The position numbers and the translations under genes are program-made. The notes below the pieces were generated by a model. That model saw nothing but the letters and a program-made list of their open reading frames with translations. It was not told where the DNA came from and searched no databases. This document shows, piece by piece, positions 25,267 to 33,882 of a DNA stretch of 54,639 bases; the stretch's first letter is position 1, and each line of letters begins with the position of its first letter. The stretch comes from Lentisphaerota bacterium (GTDB taxonomy: Bacteria; Verrucomicrobiota; Lentisphaeria; Victivallales; Victivallaceae), in assembly GCA_015061815.1 (NCBI GenBank), contig SUVW01000019.1, forward strand, positions 1 to 54,639, in the 5' to 3' direction.

Positions 25267-26136
25267 ATGAATATTGCAGACCTGACAAGAAAATTCGGCG
25301 GTAACGGAATAAGTTTTGAAGAGTTTCATAATTTTCCTGCTCTGCGTATAAAAAATGAATTCGCCACTGCTCTTGTTTCTCTTTACGGAGCCCATGTGGT
25401 AGAATATAATATTCCCGATTCAGCTCCGGTTTTATGGATGAGTGAAAAAAGTTTATTCACTCCCGGTTCCCCGATGCGTGGTGGAGTTCCACTCTGCTTC
25501 CCCTGGTTCGGCGCACCGCCGGAAGGAAAAAGCGGCAGTCACGGTTTTGTCCGCAACACGATGTGGGAAATATCTGCTGCCGGAATTGCTCCGGGAGGAG
25601 GGAATTTTGCAGTATTCTATTTGCAAACAGATGATTTTGAACTTTTCTACACCGTCACCGTTGACCGTCAACTTACAATGTCTCTGGAAATCGAAAACCG
25701 CAACGTGTCTGATTTTCATTTCGGTGGAGCATTGCACACTTATTTCAATATCAGCGACATCAATAATATTACAGTTGCTGATCTTGATCAATTGCCTTAT
25801 CTCGATGCTGTTACCGGAGAGAATCTCATCCAGCAAGGAGATTTGACCATCTCCGGCGAAGTTGACCGTATCTTTACCACTTGCGGCAGTACCCGGATCG
25901 TTGATCCCGGCTTCAAACGCATAATTCACATAGACAAATACGGCAGCAACTCAACTGTTGTCTGGAATCCCTGGATCGAAAAATCCAAGCGCATGCCGGA
26001 CTTCGGAGATGATGAATTCAACACCATGCTTTGTGTGGAAGCTGCAAAAGTTCCACGCACCGGAGACGGCGGCACGGTCCACAGTGGCGTGCCGGTAGAA
26101 TTACGTCAAGTCATACGTGTTGAATCAAACTGCTGA
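25267..26136 (+). CDS. D-hexose-6-phosphate mutarotase / aldose 1-epimerase family (YeaD-like)
   Basis: A 289-aa galactose-mutarotase-fold protein. The segments ALVSLYGAHVVEY, RGGVPLCFPWFG, SHGFVRNTMWEI and LHTYFNISDI (His acid) and the C-terminal ETAKVPR-like CVEAAKVPRTGD match the YeaD subfamily, which equilibrates hexose 6-phosphate anomers. AAGGATGG precedes ATG 25267; an upstream start at 25234 overlaps the -10 and is rejected. It is monocistronic with a clear terminator. Its housekeeping role fits a carbohydrate-rich neighbourhood. Confidence 0.9.
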   Translation: MNIADLTRKFGGNGISFEEFHNFPALRIKNEFATALVSLYGAHVVEYNIPDSAPVLWMSEKSLFTPGSPMRGGVPLCFPWFGAPPEGKSGSHGFVRNTMWEISAAGIAPGGGNFAVFYLQTDDFELFYTVTVDRQLTMSLEIENRNVSDFHFGGALHTYFNISDINNITVADLDQLPYLDAVTGENLIQQGDLTISGEVDRIFTTCGSTRIVDPGFKRIIHIDKYGSNSTVVWNPWIEKSKRMPDFGDDEFNTMLCVEAAKVPRTGDGGTVHSGVPVELRQVIRVESNC

Positions 26137-26160
26137 ATCACTTCGAATAATTACAATATT

Positions 26161-26197
26161 GGCGGCATCCGTAAATTTACGTTGCCGCCACTTTTTT
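26161..26197 (+). terminator. Terminator of the YeaD-type gene
   Basis: GGCGGCA (26161-26167) and TGCCGCC (26183-26189) form a stem with an internal GTAAATTTAC dyad, followed by ACTTTTTT. It may also serve the convergent lptA-like transcript. Confidence 0.8.
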
Positions 26198-26263
26198 ATT
26201 TTACGATCTGTGTCTGATTGGTTATAAAAAATATTTTCTGTTCAGTCTGCCCGGTGCATCATT

Positions 26264-28519
26264 TTATTTTTCATCATCCGGCATAACCACTACATTGCCG
26301 ATACCGCGTAAATCTTCGGATTCCATATCACTGCGGATGATATCGCAAAATTGTTTTCTCCCCTCACTGCGCAGCCAGGGACGGCGCGGCCGGTTTGCCG
26401 TCAATACGACTTCCCGGGTATTGACAGTATAGACAGCCCGATCGCCGCCGGCACGCTGCAGCTTGCCTTTATTGTCCCTCCGCAGCAACACAACCTCTTT
26501 CTGGCAAACAATCCGCTTCAAATCCCGGGTATCGCTGACTGCAATACGGGTCGGCACTGAATTTTCTCCCATATCCAATGCAAACGGATCAGCATCCAGA
26601 TCTTCATCATCCAAATCAATGTCTCCGGATTTTCCCATTCCATTCTGCGGAACGTTATCTTCTATAACTTCATCTATCGGCGATGCGCCGGTGAATATAT
26701 ACATATCACGGCAATGGATCTCGGTGTTGCCATCGACAACTGAAACATCTCCGTGAAATTCTGAATAATCCTTCAATAAATCACTCATGGCATTACCGGC
26801 TTTCAAAATCCGCTGTGAAGGCATCCGGTCGTAAGTTGTATGTGACAAAGCTTTCACACTGCCGTCACAGAATATTTTGGTCAACTGGACTCCTCCGGAT
26901 TGAATCATTCCCGGCGAAGGTTTCACTCCAGGCGGAAGCTCCCGGAATTGCAACGTCAGCATATCTGTGTGCAGCTCATCTTTGCCGGAAACCATCACCA
27001 CCTCACCATTGGCGATCATCCGGGTCACGGTTTTGTTTCTCCCCTCCATCCCGGCCGCCATAGGTGAACCTGAAACTTTACTTTTCGCTCCGGACGAATT
27101 CCGGTCGGCCAAAAAGAGATCCAACCTGCGGCAATCCAGAGAAGCCTCCTGATCACGCACTTTGACCGCATTGAAAAATACCAATTTATTTTTCCGGTAA
27201 TTCAATTCTGCCTGTTGCGAAGCAATGGAACTGATACGAACCACTTTTTTTCCGTCTTTATCCGCCACCTCTTTTTCTGAACGGCTGACTATCTTAACAT
27301 TGCCATTACCAAAAAGCAATTCCAATTGATGGCTCGAAGTACCCTGCGCCTGTGATAAATGAGCGCGTAAGCTGTCAGTATAAAGTGTGGTATTCTGATC
27401 GGATGCCACCACATTGCCGTGAAAATTTGCCACGTTGTTTCTGCCGTCAAAATTGGCACGGTCAGAAGATATTTTACGGGCATAAATCAACATCCCCCGC
27501 TGATCACGTACCAGAGAGGTTATCCGGCAATTCTGCATTACAAACATTTTATCTTCATGCCGCAGCAATTCAATACGCTTTCCGCGCAATTCGGTATCAC
27601 TGCCCCGGGTCAGAGTCGGCTCCTGATGATCGCCGGTAAGTACGATCAAACCGCGACGGACATCATATTCAAGATGTTCTGAATTGGAACTTTGCAATTC
27701 TGTTGCTATTTTTGCAGCATCTTCCGGATACTGACGGAGCAACACTTCGCCATCAGCTAAAACCCGGGTAACTCCGGAAAGTACAGCTTTTTCATCTTCA
27801 GCAGAGGTCTTATTTTCACCGGCATTCTTTTCAGACCTGTCCAGAAAAACCGTTAACCGGTCACAAGTCAGAATATTACGGCCATCAATAACTTTAACAT
27901 CCCCGATAAGCATGATTTTGTTATTTTTCTGATCCAAGCGCAACTGTCTGGATTCCGCATGGATCAACCGTTGATTTTTCGGCATCGGCGCGCCGGCAAG
28001 CAACTTGCGCGGATCAAGTCCGGCATCACGTACAATAATTTTCACTTCACTGGAAATTTCTATCACCTGCTGATTAAAATCGGCCTTAAAACCATGCCCG
28101 TTCAAATCAAACATCGGTGTCCGTAAAAAAACCGGACGATCACCAAAAACTTCACCGTTACGCTGATCGATAGAACTCCCGGCTGTAAAAATCACCGCCT
28201 GACTTATCTGACAACGCGGCTCCCAAAACTTCAACACCTCCGGCATGGATGCCCCAAGCGGATACAATTTTGTCTGCCATCCATCCGGTATTTTATCCAC
28301 ATTAACATCCGGCAAAAGGATATCCAACATGGTATTATATCCGGCCATAAGCCGTTCCTGCTTCTGCCCGGATTCAGCAAATACCAGCAACTGCAGTTTC
28401 TGATTTTTGTAAAAGGGGATTTTCAAATGCTTTAAGTCCAAGCCTTGCATATCCTCCAGCCCACCGGAAATTACCGGCAGCACCAATCCCGCCATCAAAA
28501 TTGTCAACCACCGTTTCAT
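26264..28519 (-). CDS. Very large LptA/OstA-like LPS transport protein
   Basis: A 751-aa exported protein with a signal peptide (MKRWLTILMAGLVLPVISG). The N-terminal part (MFDLNGHGFKADFNQQVIEISSEVKIIVRD, about 140-170) is LptC-like. It is followed by several OstA/LptA-type beta-jellyroll stretches, such as IHAESRQLRLDQKNNKIMLIGDVKVIDGRNILTCDRLTVFL, LEYDVRRGLIVLTGD and NVANFHGNVVASDQNTTLYTDSLRA. The usual LptA is about 180 aa, so this looks like an LptC-LptA chain in one polypeptide that could span the periplasm. ATG 28519 overlaps the kdsC stop as ATGA. Its place behind kdsA and kdsC supports an LPS-export role. The exact domain count is inference. Confidence 0.8.
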   Translation of the reverse strand: MKRWLTILMAGLVLPVISGGLEDMQGLDLKHLKIPFYKNQKLQLLVFAESGQKQERLMAGYNTMLDILLPDVNVDKIPDGWQTKLYPLGASMPEVLKFWEPRCQISQAVIFTAGSSIDQRNGEVFGDRPVFLRTPMFDLNGHGFKADFNQQVIEISSEVKIIVRDAGLDPRKLLAGAPMPKNQRLIHAESRQLRLDQKNNKIMLIGDVKVIDGRNILTCDRLTVFLDRSEKNAGENKTSAEDEKAVLSGVTRVLADGEVLLRQYPEDAAKIATELQSSNSEHLEYDVRRGLIVLTGDHQEPTLTRGSDTELRGKRIELLRHEDKMFVMQNCRITSLVRDQRGMLIYARKISSDRANFDGRNNVANFHGNVVASDQNTTLYTDSLRAHLSQAQGTSSHQLELLFGNGNVKIVSRSEKEVADKDGKKVVRISSIASQQAELNYRKNKLVFFNAVKVRDQEASLDCRRLDLFLADRNSSGAKSKVSGSPMAAGMEGRNKTVTRMIANGEVVMVSGKDELHTDMLTLQFRELPPGVKPSPGMIQSGGVQLTKIFCDGSVKALSHTTYDRMPSQRILKAGNAMSDLLKDYSEFHGDVSVVDGNTEIHCRDMYIFTGASPIDEVIEDNVPQNGMGKSGDIDLDDEDLDADPFALDMGENSVPTRIAVSDTRDLKRIVCQKEVVLLRRDNKGKLQRAGGDRAVYTVNTREVVLTANRPRRPWLRSEGRKQFCDIIRSDMESEDLRGIGNVVVMPDDEK

Positions 28520-29037
28520 CTCCGGTAACGCTCCATCGCCATATTATACAAATCTTTTGCTTTCAAAACTCTTACGATCACTTCCTTCACAGCTCCATTT
28601 CCACCGGATGCCCGGGTACGGAAATCGGCGAAATCATCCAATTCATCAACAGCATCTGCAACAGCCACTCCGATCCCCGCCCGGCGGATAACCGGCAAAT
28701 CTACAACATCATCGCCCAGATACAAACATTGCCGCACCTCAAGCTGTTCTTTTTCTACAAGTTCTTCAAAAGCTGCAATTTTATCTGTCGCTCCGAGATA
28801 TGCAAAAGACAAATTCAACAGCCTGACCAAATGACGATTAGCCTGATCATCACATCCGGAAATCACACCGACTTTCAATCCTGCCCGGAGAGCCATTTTC
28901 ATCCAATGCATATCGTGATGATTAAAGAATTTGATCACCTGCCCATCATCCAGATAAGCAACACGTCCATCGGTCAATGTTCCGTCTATGTCAAAAATAA
29001 AAGTGTTTATTACACTGAAGTCAACCGATGAGCGCAT
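28516..29037 (-). CDS. kdsC: 3-deoxy-D-manno-octulosonate 8-phosphate phosphatase
   Basis: A 173-aa HAD-superfamily enzyme without a cap domain that removes the phosphate from Kdo-8-P. It has motif I FDIDGTLTDG, motif II GVISGCDDQ and motif IV YLGDDVVDLPVIRRAGIGVAV, all typical of the KdsC/YrbI family. The start overlaps the kdsA 3' end by 17 bases, implying coupling, and its stop overlaps the lptA-like start. It makes Kdo for the LPS inner core with kdsA. Confidence 0.95.
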   Translation of the reverse strand: MRSSVDFSVINTFIFDIDGTLTDGRVAYLDDGQVIKFFNHHDMHWMKMALRAGLKVGVISGCDDQANRHLVRLLNLSFAYLGATDKIAAFEELVEKEQLEVRQCLYLGDDVVDLPVIRRAGIGVAVADAVDELDDFADFRTRASGGNGAVKEVIVRVLKAKDLYNMAMERYRR

Positions 29038-29836
29038 GGATGGAAGTCACTGCCTGTAAAGTTTCACGAATCTGTTTGAAGTCAAGAGAATTCGGCCCAT
29101 CTGACCACGCTTTATCCGGAACCGGATGCACTTCGGTAAAAAGAGCATCTATTCCAACCGCTGCAGCAGCCTGCGCCAATGGCCGGACAAATTCACGCTG
29201 ACCGCCGGAAGCATTTCCCAAACCACCGGGGAGCTGCACACTGTGAGTGGCATCAAACACCACCGGCACCCCCAAATTACGCATGATTTGAAGTGAACGC
29301 ATATCTACAACCAGATTGTGATAACCGAAAGAACTGCCGCGCTCGGTAAGCATTACCTGATCGTTACCGGTACTGCGGAATTTTTCCACCGCACCAAGCA
29401 TATCTTCCGGAGCCATAAACTGACCTTTTTTGATGTTCACCGGCTTCATCGTCTTTCCGGCAGCCACCAGCAAATCAGTCTGACGGCACAGAAATGCAGG
29501 GATTTGAAGCAAATCCGCCACCTCGGCCACCGGGGCCGCTTCACAACTTTCGTGAATGTCTGTCACTACCGGTATCCCGAATTTTTCTTTAACAGCGGCC
29601 AGATATTCCAAGCCTTTTTTCATCCCCGGCCCACGCCGGGAATTGCCGCTTGAACGATTCGCCTTGTCAAAAGAAGCCTTGAATATATACTGAACAGAAA
29701 ATTCTTCACACAACTCCTTGAGATATCCGGCCACTTCCAAACAGAGTTCTTCACTCTCCGCAGTACACGGCCCGCCCAAAAGCGCGAGTTTTTCTCCTTT
29801 GCCGATAAGCAGATCACCAATTTTAACCTTTGTCAT
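29021..29836 (-). CDS. kdsA: 3-deoxy-8-phosphooctulonate synthase (Kdo-8-P synthase)
   Basis: A 271-aa TIM-barrel enzyme that condenses arabinose 5-phosphate with phosphoenolpyruvate to Kdo-8-P. The signatures are GGPCTAESEE, FKASFDKANRSS, QIPAFLCRQTDLL, KKGQFMAPEDM and LTERGSSFGYHNLVVDMR, with DATHSVQLPG near the end. The Cys in PAFLCRQ suggests a metal-dependent or hybrid variant. CAGGAGAG precedes ATG 29836. It sits between a small membrane-protein gene and kdsC. Confidence 0.96.
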   Translation of the reverse strand: MTKVKIGDLLIGKGEKLALLGGPCTAESEELCLEVAGYLKELCEEFSVQYIFKASFDKANRSSGNSRRGPGMKKGLEYLAAVKEKFGIPVVTDIHESCEAAPVAEVADLLQIPAFLCRQTDLLVAAGKTMKPVNIKKGQFMAPEDMLGAVEKFRSTGNDQVMLTERGSSFGYHNLVVDMRSLQIMRNLGVPVVFDATHSVQLPGGLGNASGGQREFVRPLAQAAAAVGIDALFTEVHPVPDKAWSDGPNSLDFKQIRETLQAVTSIHALIG

Positions 29837-29887
29837 CTATATCTCTCCTGTTCCGGGTTAATCATTCAAAAAACAATTAAAAATTCT

Positions 29888-30370
29888 TCAAAAATCATTC
29901 ATCTGCGGTTTTGCATCGCTGACTTTTTGAACCAATTTGTCCAGATATTTACTTGAATCCAATCTGTTTTCACTGGAAAAACTTTTCCCGCTTTTCAATC
30001 TGCCGGCAAATTTATACATCTGGGTTATCAACGGGTCAAGCGTATTGACCTCATCAACTGTCAACTTTGAGGCCTCTTTACGTAAATAGATCGCCAGATA
30101 GTTCAAATTATCGGAAAGCAATTTTTTCTCCATTGCAATTATTTCACTATTCTCCTGGATCTCGCGGCAGATGTGACGCGCATGATCAAAACGTAAAATC
30201 ATACGGCGTTTGCGTATCTCATTGGCAAAAGCATCTTCACGCCGCACAAAAGCCGGAATACTCAATGCCAGGACCAATTCTGAAACAATCATCAGAAAAA
30301 AGAGAAAAAAGGCAAAAACAGCCACATAATTGCGTTTGAAATTTGCTGAATATTCTATTTTTTGAGCCAC
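29888..30370 (-). CDS. Small single-pass membrane protein of unknown function in the kds operon
   Basis: A 160-aa protein with one N-terminal transmembrane segment (VAVFAFFLFFLMIVSELVLALSIPAF), then a basic, helical, probably periplasmic domain rich in heptad-like leucines. I chose GTG 30370 because AGAGG lies seven bases upstream; the alternative ATG at 30403 has no ribosome site and would add 11 residues. It lies between the HAD-phosphatase gene and kdsA in one transcriptional direction. Function is unknown. A coiled-coil envelope factor linked to LPS or cell-envelope biogenesis is a guess from context only. Confidence 0.7.
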   Translation of the reverse strand: MAQKIEYSANFKRNYVAVFAFFLFFLMIVSELVLALSIPAFVRREDAFANEIRKRRMILRFDHARHICREIQENSEIIAMEKKLLSDNLNYLAIYLRKEASKLTVDEVNTLDPLITQMYKFAGRLKSGKSFSSENRLDSSKYLDKLVQKVSDAKPQMNDF

Positions 30371-30423
30371 CAGAACACCTCTTTTTCCGGGTTGACGATC
30401 CATACCGTTTAAAGAATATACAT

Positions 30424-31092
30424 TTACTTTGCTGTTTTATCAAGTTTCCAATCAAGAATTGTCCAATTCTTTCTTGCTGCAGTTTCCTGCAATGCCGCAG
30501 ATGGTGAAACAGCAAAGGCTCTTCCTGCAGCCTCAAGCATCGGTATATCGTTGACACTGTCTCCATACGCCCAGACTGTTGAAGGAGAAATATTCAATCC
30601 GGCACACAACCTTTCAAGCACCATGACCTTTCCCCGGCCAACGAAACTTTTCCCGGCCATAGCACCGGTAAAACGTCCATCTGCCAACTCCAGAGGAGTA
30701 CCGTAAAGTTCGCTGATCCCCAAAAACTCCGCTACCGGCTCTGCAATATAATGATTGGTGGAAGTTATTATTGCGCATGTATGTCCGGCATTTTTAAGTT
30801 CATCTATATATTTTTTTGCCTTGCTGCGGATCGCCGGACGCACAATTACTTCAAAGTGCTTTTTACACCAAACCCTCATCTCATCAGGGGTGTGTCCGGC
30901 AAATTCCCGCAGTTGAAATTCGGCAAAAGCCTCTTCATCCAGACAACCGCGATTGTACTGATCGAAGAAAAATTGAGCCTCATCCAATGCTGATTGCGGA
31001 GCTAGTTTTTCCGCCACCAAAAATTCTTTCCAGCTGACATCGCAATCGTTTTCGATCAACGTATTATCCATATCAAAAACATGCAGAGCCAT
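30424..31092 (-). CDS. HAD-IB family phosphatase (phosphoserine phosphatase-like)
   Basis: A 222-aa HAD phosphatase. It has motif I FDMDNTLIE (residues 5-13), a helical cap, motif II ITSTN, motif III lysine region GRGKVMVL and motif IV YGDSVNDIPML. The HAD-IB/CicA pattern resembles SerB and related sugar or glycerol phosphatases; the DMDNTLIENDCDVSW start is typical of the HAD-IB group rather than strict SerB. Its substrate is unknown. It lies 17 bases after the transporter gene in the operon that leads to kdsA. Confidence 0.88.
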   Translation of the reverse strand: MALHVFDMDNTLIENDCDVSWKEFLVAEKLAPQSALDEAQFFFDQYNRGCLDEEAFAEFQLREFAGHTPDEMRVWCKKHFEVIVRPAIRSKAKKYIDELKNAGHTCAIITSTNHYIAEPVAEFLGISELYGTPLELADGRFTGAMAGKSFVGRGKVMVLERLCAGLNISPSTVWAYGDSVNDIPMLEAAGRAFAVSPSAALQETAARKNWTILDWKLDKTAK

Positions 31093-31109
31093 ATTTTTTC
31101 ACCTCCCAA

Positions 31110-31988
31110 TCATTTCGCCAATGCCAATAATGCTGCACCGAGCAAAAGCAGAAGCAGCGCCCAGCTTTTCCGACGGATATTTTTATCGTGAAAAATAATT
31201 GCCCCCAGAAAAAAACTGACAGCACAACTGCAACGCCGTACCAGCGAGATAAGTGAAATTGGTGCATCAACCATACTAACCGCAAAAAAATAGGCATAAT
31301 CTGCCATTATCAACAATATCCCGGTAGCAGGGATGCTCCACTTCCACACAAAAAGATGACGGTGCCCGAAACATCGCCGTATCCCCCAGGCCACTCCCAA
31401 CAGCACGACCAGATCCAGCGAGAAATACATTTGCAGCATCTGCCGGTCGATTTGCAGAATATTAAGCAGGTATTTATCATAAAGAGCTGAAGCCGCTCCG
31501 AGCAGAGTTCCCAGCGCAATCAGCTGCATTCCCCGGCTTCTCCAGGGAAATCCCTCTCTTTTACCGAAAAATGAAAAACAAATGTAACCGGCAAGTATCG
31601 CCGCCATTCCCACCGTCTGAAGCCATGTGGGAAATTCCCGGAAGATCATTATCCCGCCAAGCATTGTCCACAACGGCGAAGTCGAGCGTATTGGAGAAGC
31701 CAGTGATATAGGCAGTTCCCGCATCGCATAATAAACGCATATCCAACTTGAACTCACTAATACTGACTTCAACAGGATAAGAAAAAAATCCCGCAATGAA
31801 CACTCAAAAAGCAGAAAAAAATCTCCGGTTATCAGTGTGAATACTGCCAGAAACAGTGTCCCGGACAACGTGGCAAAAAATAATGCCGGCATAACCGAAT
31901 TATCTTTTACCGAATGTTTTTTGCAAACATCATATATTCCAAGGGCCACTGCAGAAAAAACTGTTGGCAGCCACCATGAATTAAACAT
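31110..31988 (-). CDS. EamA/DMT-family transporter
   Basis: A 292-aa inner-membrane protein with ten transmembrane helices in two five-helix EamA repeats. The first starts NSWWLPTVFSAVALGIYDV, and the second half includes ALGTLLGAASALYDK. The substrate is unknown; related proteins move amino acids or metabolites. AAGGTGAACC precedes ATG 31988. It follows the efp terminator hairpin and begins the run that continues through HAD, small membrane protein, kdsA, kdsC and the lptA-like gene. Confidence 0.85.
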   Translation of the reverse strand: MFNSWWLPTVFSAVALGIYDVCKKHSVKDNSVMPALFFATLSGTLFLAVFTLITGDFFLLFECSLRDFFLILLKSVLVSSSWICVYYAMRELPISLASPIRSTSPLWTMLGGIMIFREFPTWLQTVGMAAILAGYICFSFFGKREGFPWRSRGMQLIALGTLLGAASALYDKYLLNILQIDRQMLQMYFSLDLVVLLGVAWGIRRCFGHRHLFVWKWSIPATGILLIMADYAYFFAVSMVDAPISLISLVRRCSCAVSFFLGAIIFHDKNIRRKSWALLLLLLGAALLALAK

Positions 31989-32021
31989 AACCGGTTCACC
32001 TTTTTGTTCATTATATATTTA

Positions 32022-32052
32022 AAGTCAAGGCGCGAAAAACACGCCTTGACTT
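32022..32052 (-). terminator. Terminator downstream of efp
   Basis: AAGTCAAGGCG (32022-32032) and CGCCTTGACTT (32042-32052) form an 11-bp stem with a small loop. It lies between efp and the EamA gene; on the minus strand it is followed by TAAATATATAAT, so the T-run is imperfect. A TATAAT at 32015-32010 could be a -10 for the EamA operon. Confidence 0.65.
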
Positions 32053-32094
32053 ACTATTGCTGATTTACAGCCGGGATCACATCCTGACTGTTCT

Positions 32095-32128
32095 CCGGCT
32101 CGTCGGCCGCGCACCGGCGGCAAGCCGG
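32095..32128 (-). other. Nested GC-rich hairpin 3' of efp
   Basis: Outer stem CCGGCT/AGCCGG encloses an inner stem GCCGC/GCGGC with loop CGGTGC. It begins 11 bases past the efp stop codon and is much richer in GC than its surroundings. It may protect the efp mRNA 3' end. Confidence 0.45.
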
Positions 32129-32139
32129 ATATTTTTACA

Positions 32140-32709
32140 TCAGTTTTTCTTGCTGACGCGTTCGGCGTAAGTACCGGTACGGGTATCAATTTTAACGATA
32201 TCGCCCTCGTTGATGAAAAGCGGAACCTGAATTTCGTATCCGTTGTCGATCTTGGCCGGTTTGGTAACGTTGGTGGCAGTATCACCGCGCACACCCGGCT
32301 CGGTCTCAACGATCTCTTTCTCAATAAATGTCGGCAAAGTGATATCGATCGGCTCGCCATTGAAAAGGATAAAGTTGCAGAGGCTTTCTTCAATCAGGAA
32401 GTAAGCTTTATCGCCAAGCACGTCGGGAGCAAGGGCCATTTCTTCGTAGGTGACAGGATCACTGAAAACATAATTGTGCCCATCATTGTAGGAGTAATAC
32501 AACTCGCGTTCTTCGATATCCGGCTCATCAATTTTATCGGTAGGACGGTAAGTTTTCTCCATACCCGCACCGGTAATCATGTTTTTCATACGGCAGCGGT
32601 ACAAAGCAGTACCCTTTCCCGGTTTGCAAAACTCAAACTCGGTAATAAGCCAGGGAGCTCCGTCGATTTCGATCTTGAGACCTTTTTTAAGATCAGATGC
32701 ACTGAACAT
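32140..32709 (-). CDS. efp: Elongation factor P
   Basis: A 189-aa translation factor that relieves stalling at polyproline. It has the three beta-barrel domains of EF-P: N-terminal KOW-like with the loop KPGKGTALYRCRMK (the modified-lysine position), the central domain LYYSYNDGHNYVFSDPVTYEEM and a C-terminal domain ending GDIVKIDTRTGTYAERVSKKN. The loop lysine implies an EpmA-type or other modification encoded elsewhere. CAGGAG precedes ATG 32709, and the gene has its own promoter. Confidence 0.97.
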   Translation of the reverse strand: MFSASDLKKGLKIEIDGAPWLITEFEFCKPGKGTALYRCRMKNMITGAGMEKTYRPTDKIDEPDIEERELYYSYNDGHNYVFSDPVTYEEMALAPDVLGDKAYFLIEESLCNFILFNGEPIDITLPTFIEKEIVETEPGVRGDTATNVTKPAKIDNGYEIQVPLFINEGDIVKIDTRTGTYAERVSKKN

Positions 32710-32767
32710 AATTTTTCTCCTGTATTATTTGATGTGTGTTCATTAGCAGAATAAAATACATTTGTAT

Positions 32768-32796
32768 AATATAGCACATTACATACGCTTTTGCAA
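32768..32796 (-). promoter_or_regulatory. Promoter of efp
   Basis: Minus-strand TTGCAA (32796-32791), 17-bp spacer ending TGTGC, TATATT (32773-32768). The TGTGC-TATATT segment is the same as at rpsD, which suggests a shared housekeeping promoter type. Confidence 0.7.
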
Positions 32797-32868
32797 ATGC
32801 ATTTCCGAATGAACAACCGGATCCGGCTGTTTTACAAAAATCTGCAATGTAAAACAATGTTTCCAACT

Positions 32869-33867
32869 TCAGTTGTATATTTCATCAATCGCGGCAGGAT
32901 CTTTACCGATAATCTCCATATATCTGGCAAGAAGTCTGCGTGAAGAACCCCATTCAGAGTTGGGACTCATGCAAGTAAAGAAATCATACGTGATGAGTCT
33001 TTTTACCAGCGGTGATGCTTCCGCAAGCTTCATATACAGCGACCGGTAATCGCCCTGACGGAATACTCCTTTTGGTTCGCCGTGACCGGGAAAAGGCCGC
33101 TGAAATGTTTCAATATTACCCCACATCTCAATACCGCATTTTTTGAAAAGCTCACCGATTGCCAGATACCATTGTGATAATCCGTTATCCAAAATTTCTC
33201 CCTGAAAACATGCCGGAACGGCAATACCGTCCTGCAAAGCGCAGTAATCCAGCATCCCGGCGGCCGGTTCAAAAAAGTAACGACCATAAATATCCACCCA
33301 CTCATTTATGGAGTAACGGCGGGACATATCTCCGGTAAGCGCACTGAATCCGGGGGACATTAAGGTTTTCTTTTCCGGAAAATTTTTTCTGAAATAGATC
33401 AGCTCTTCCCGACATATATCCAGAAAGTTAAAATGCCACGGCAACGCTTCCAAAGTGACGTACAATCCCTGCAAACACTTGTAATCAGCATATTTAGCGA
33501 CCGTCCGGTCATAGTAACGTTTTGTATCATCTATCTCTTTTTTCCAGTCGCCCAGATGAAGATTGGTGATATTCTGCGGACCACCAAGAAAAAGTTTCAT
33601 ATTGTACTTTTCTGCAAGGCGGAAAATCATATCCAACAGGCTTTCATCTTCCGGCCAGGTGGTGGATCTGGGATCTTCAGCGGAAATGCGGAATCCGTCT
33701 CTTTCACATTCAGTGCGGATCACAAAAAGGTGATCTATACCGAGAGCATCCAGCATCCGGAAATCCTGCTCCCACTCTTTCAAACCGGAGTTGCATATCC
33801 CGGTATCGGGGATCATCATATTCACAAAAGTTCCGGTGATCGGTTTAATAACAGCATTTTTTAACAT
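32869..33867 (-). CDS. DUF4434-like TIM-barrel protein, putative glycosidase
   Basis: A 332-aa soluble protein that resembles the DUF4434 family of glycosidase-like TIM barrels. Segments include ITGTFVNMMIPDTGI at the N-terminus, then LDALGIDHLFVIRTECE, KLFLGGPQNITNLHLGDW, LQGLYVTLEALPWHFNF, MSPGFSALTG and EMWGNIETFQRPFPG. Candidate catalytic acids are the Glu residues in TLEAL and NIETF. No signal peptide is visible. It is the last gene of an operon with a pseudopilin and a 1215-aa secreted enzyme, 15 bases downstream of the latter, and probably processes the released oligosaccharide. Substrate is unknown. Confidence 0.75.
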   Translation of the reverse strand: MLKNAVIKPITGTFVNMMIPDTGICNSGLKEWEQDFRMLDALGIDHLFVIRTECERDGFRISAEDPRSTTWPEDESLLDMIFRLAEKYNMKLFLGGPQNITNLHLGDWKKEIDDTKRYYDRTVAKYADYKCLQGLYVTLEALPWHFNFLDICREELIYFRKNFPEKKTLMSPGFSALTGDMSRRYSINEWVDIYGRYFFEPAAGMLDYCALQDGIAVPACFQGEILDNGLSQWYLAIGELFKKCGIEMWGNIETFQRPFPGHGEPKGVFRQGDYRSLYMKLAEASPLVKRLITYDFFTCMSPNSEWGSSRRLLARYMEIIGKDPAAIDEIYN

Positions 33868-33882
33868 TGTTCAACTTCCTAT

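Noticed and set aside
32025..32393. Minus-strand 122-codon frame overlapping efp
   Set aside because: Out-of-frame shadow of efp running into the terminator.
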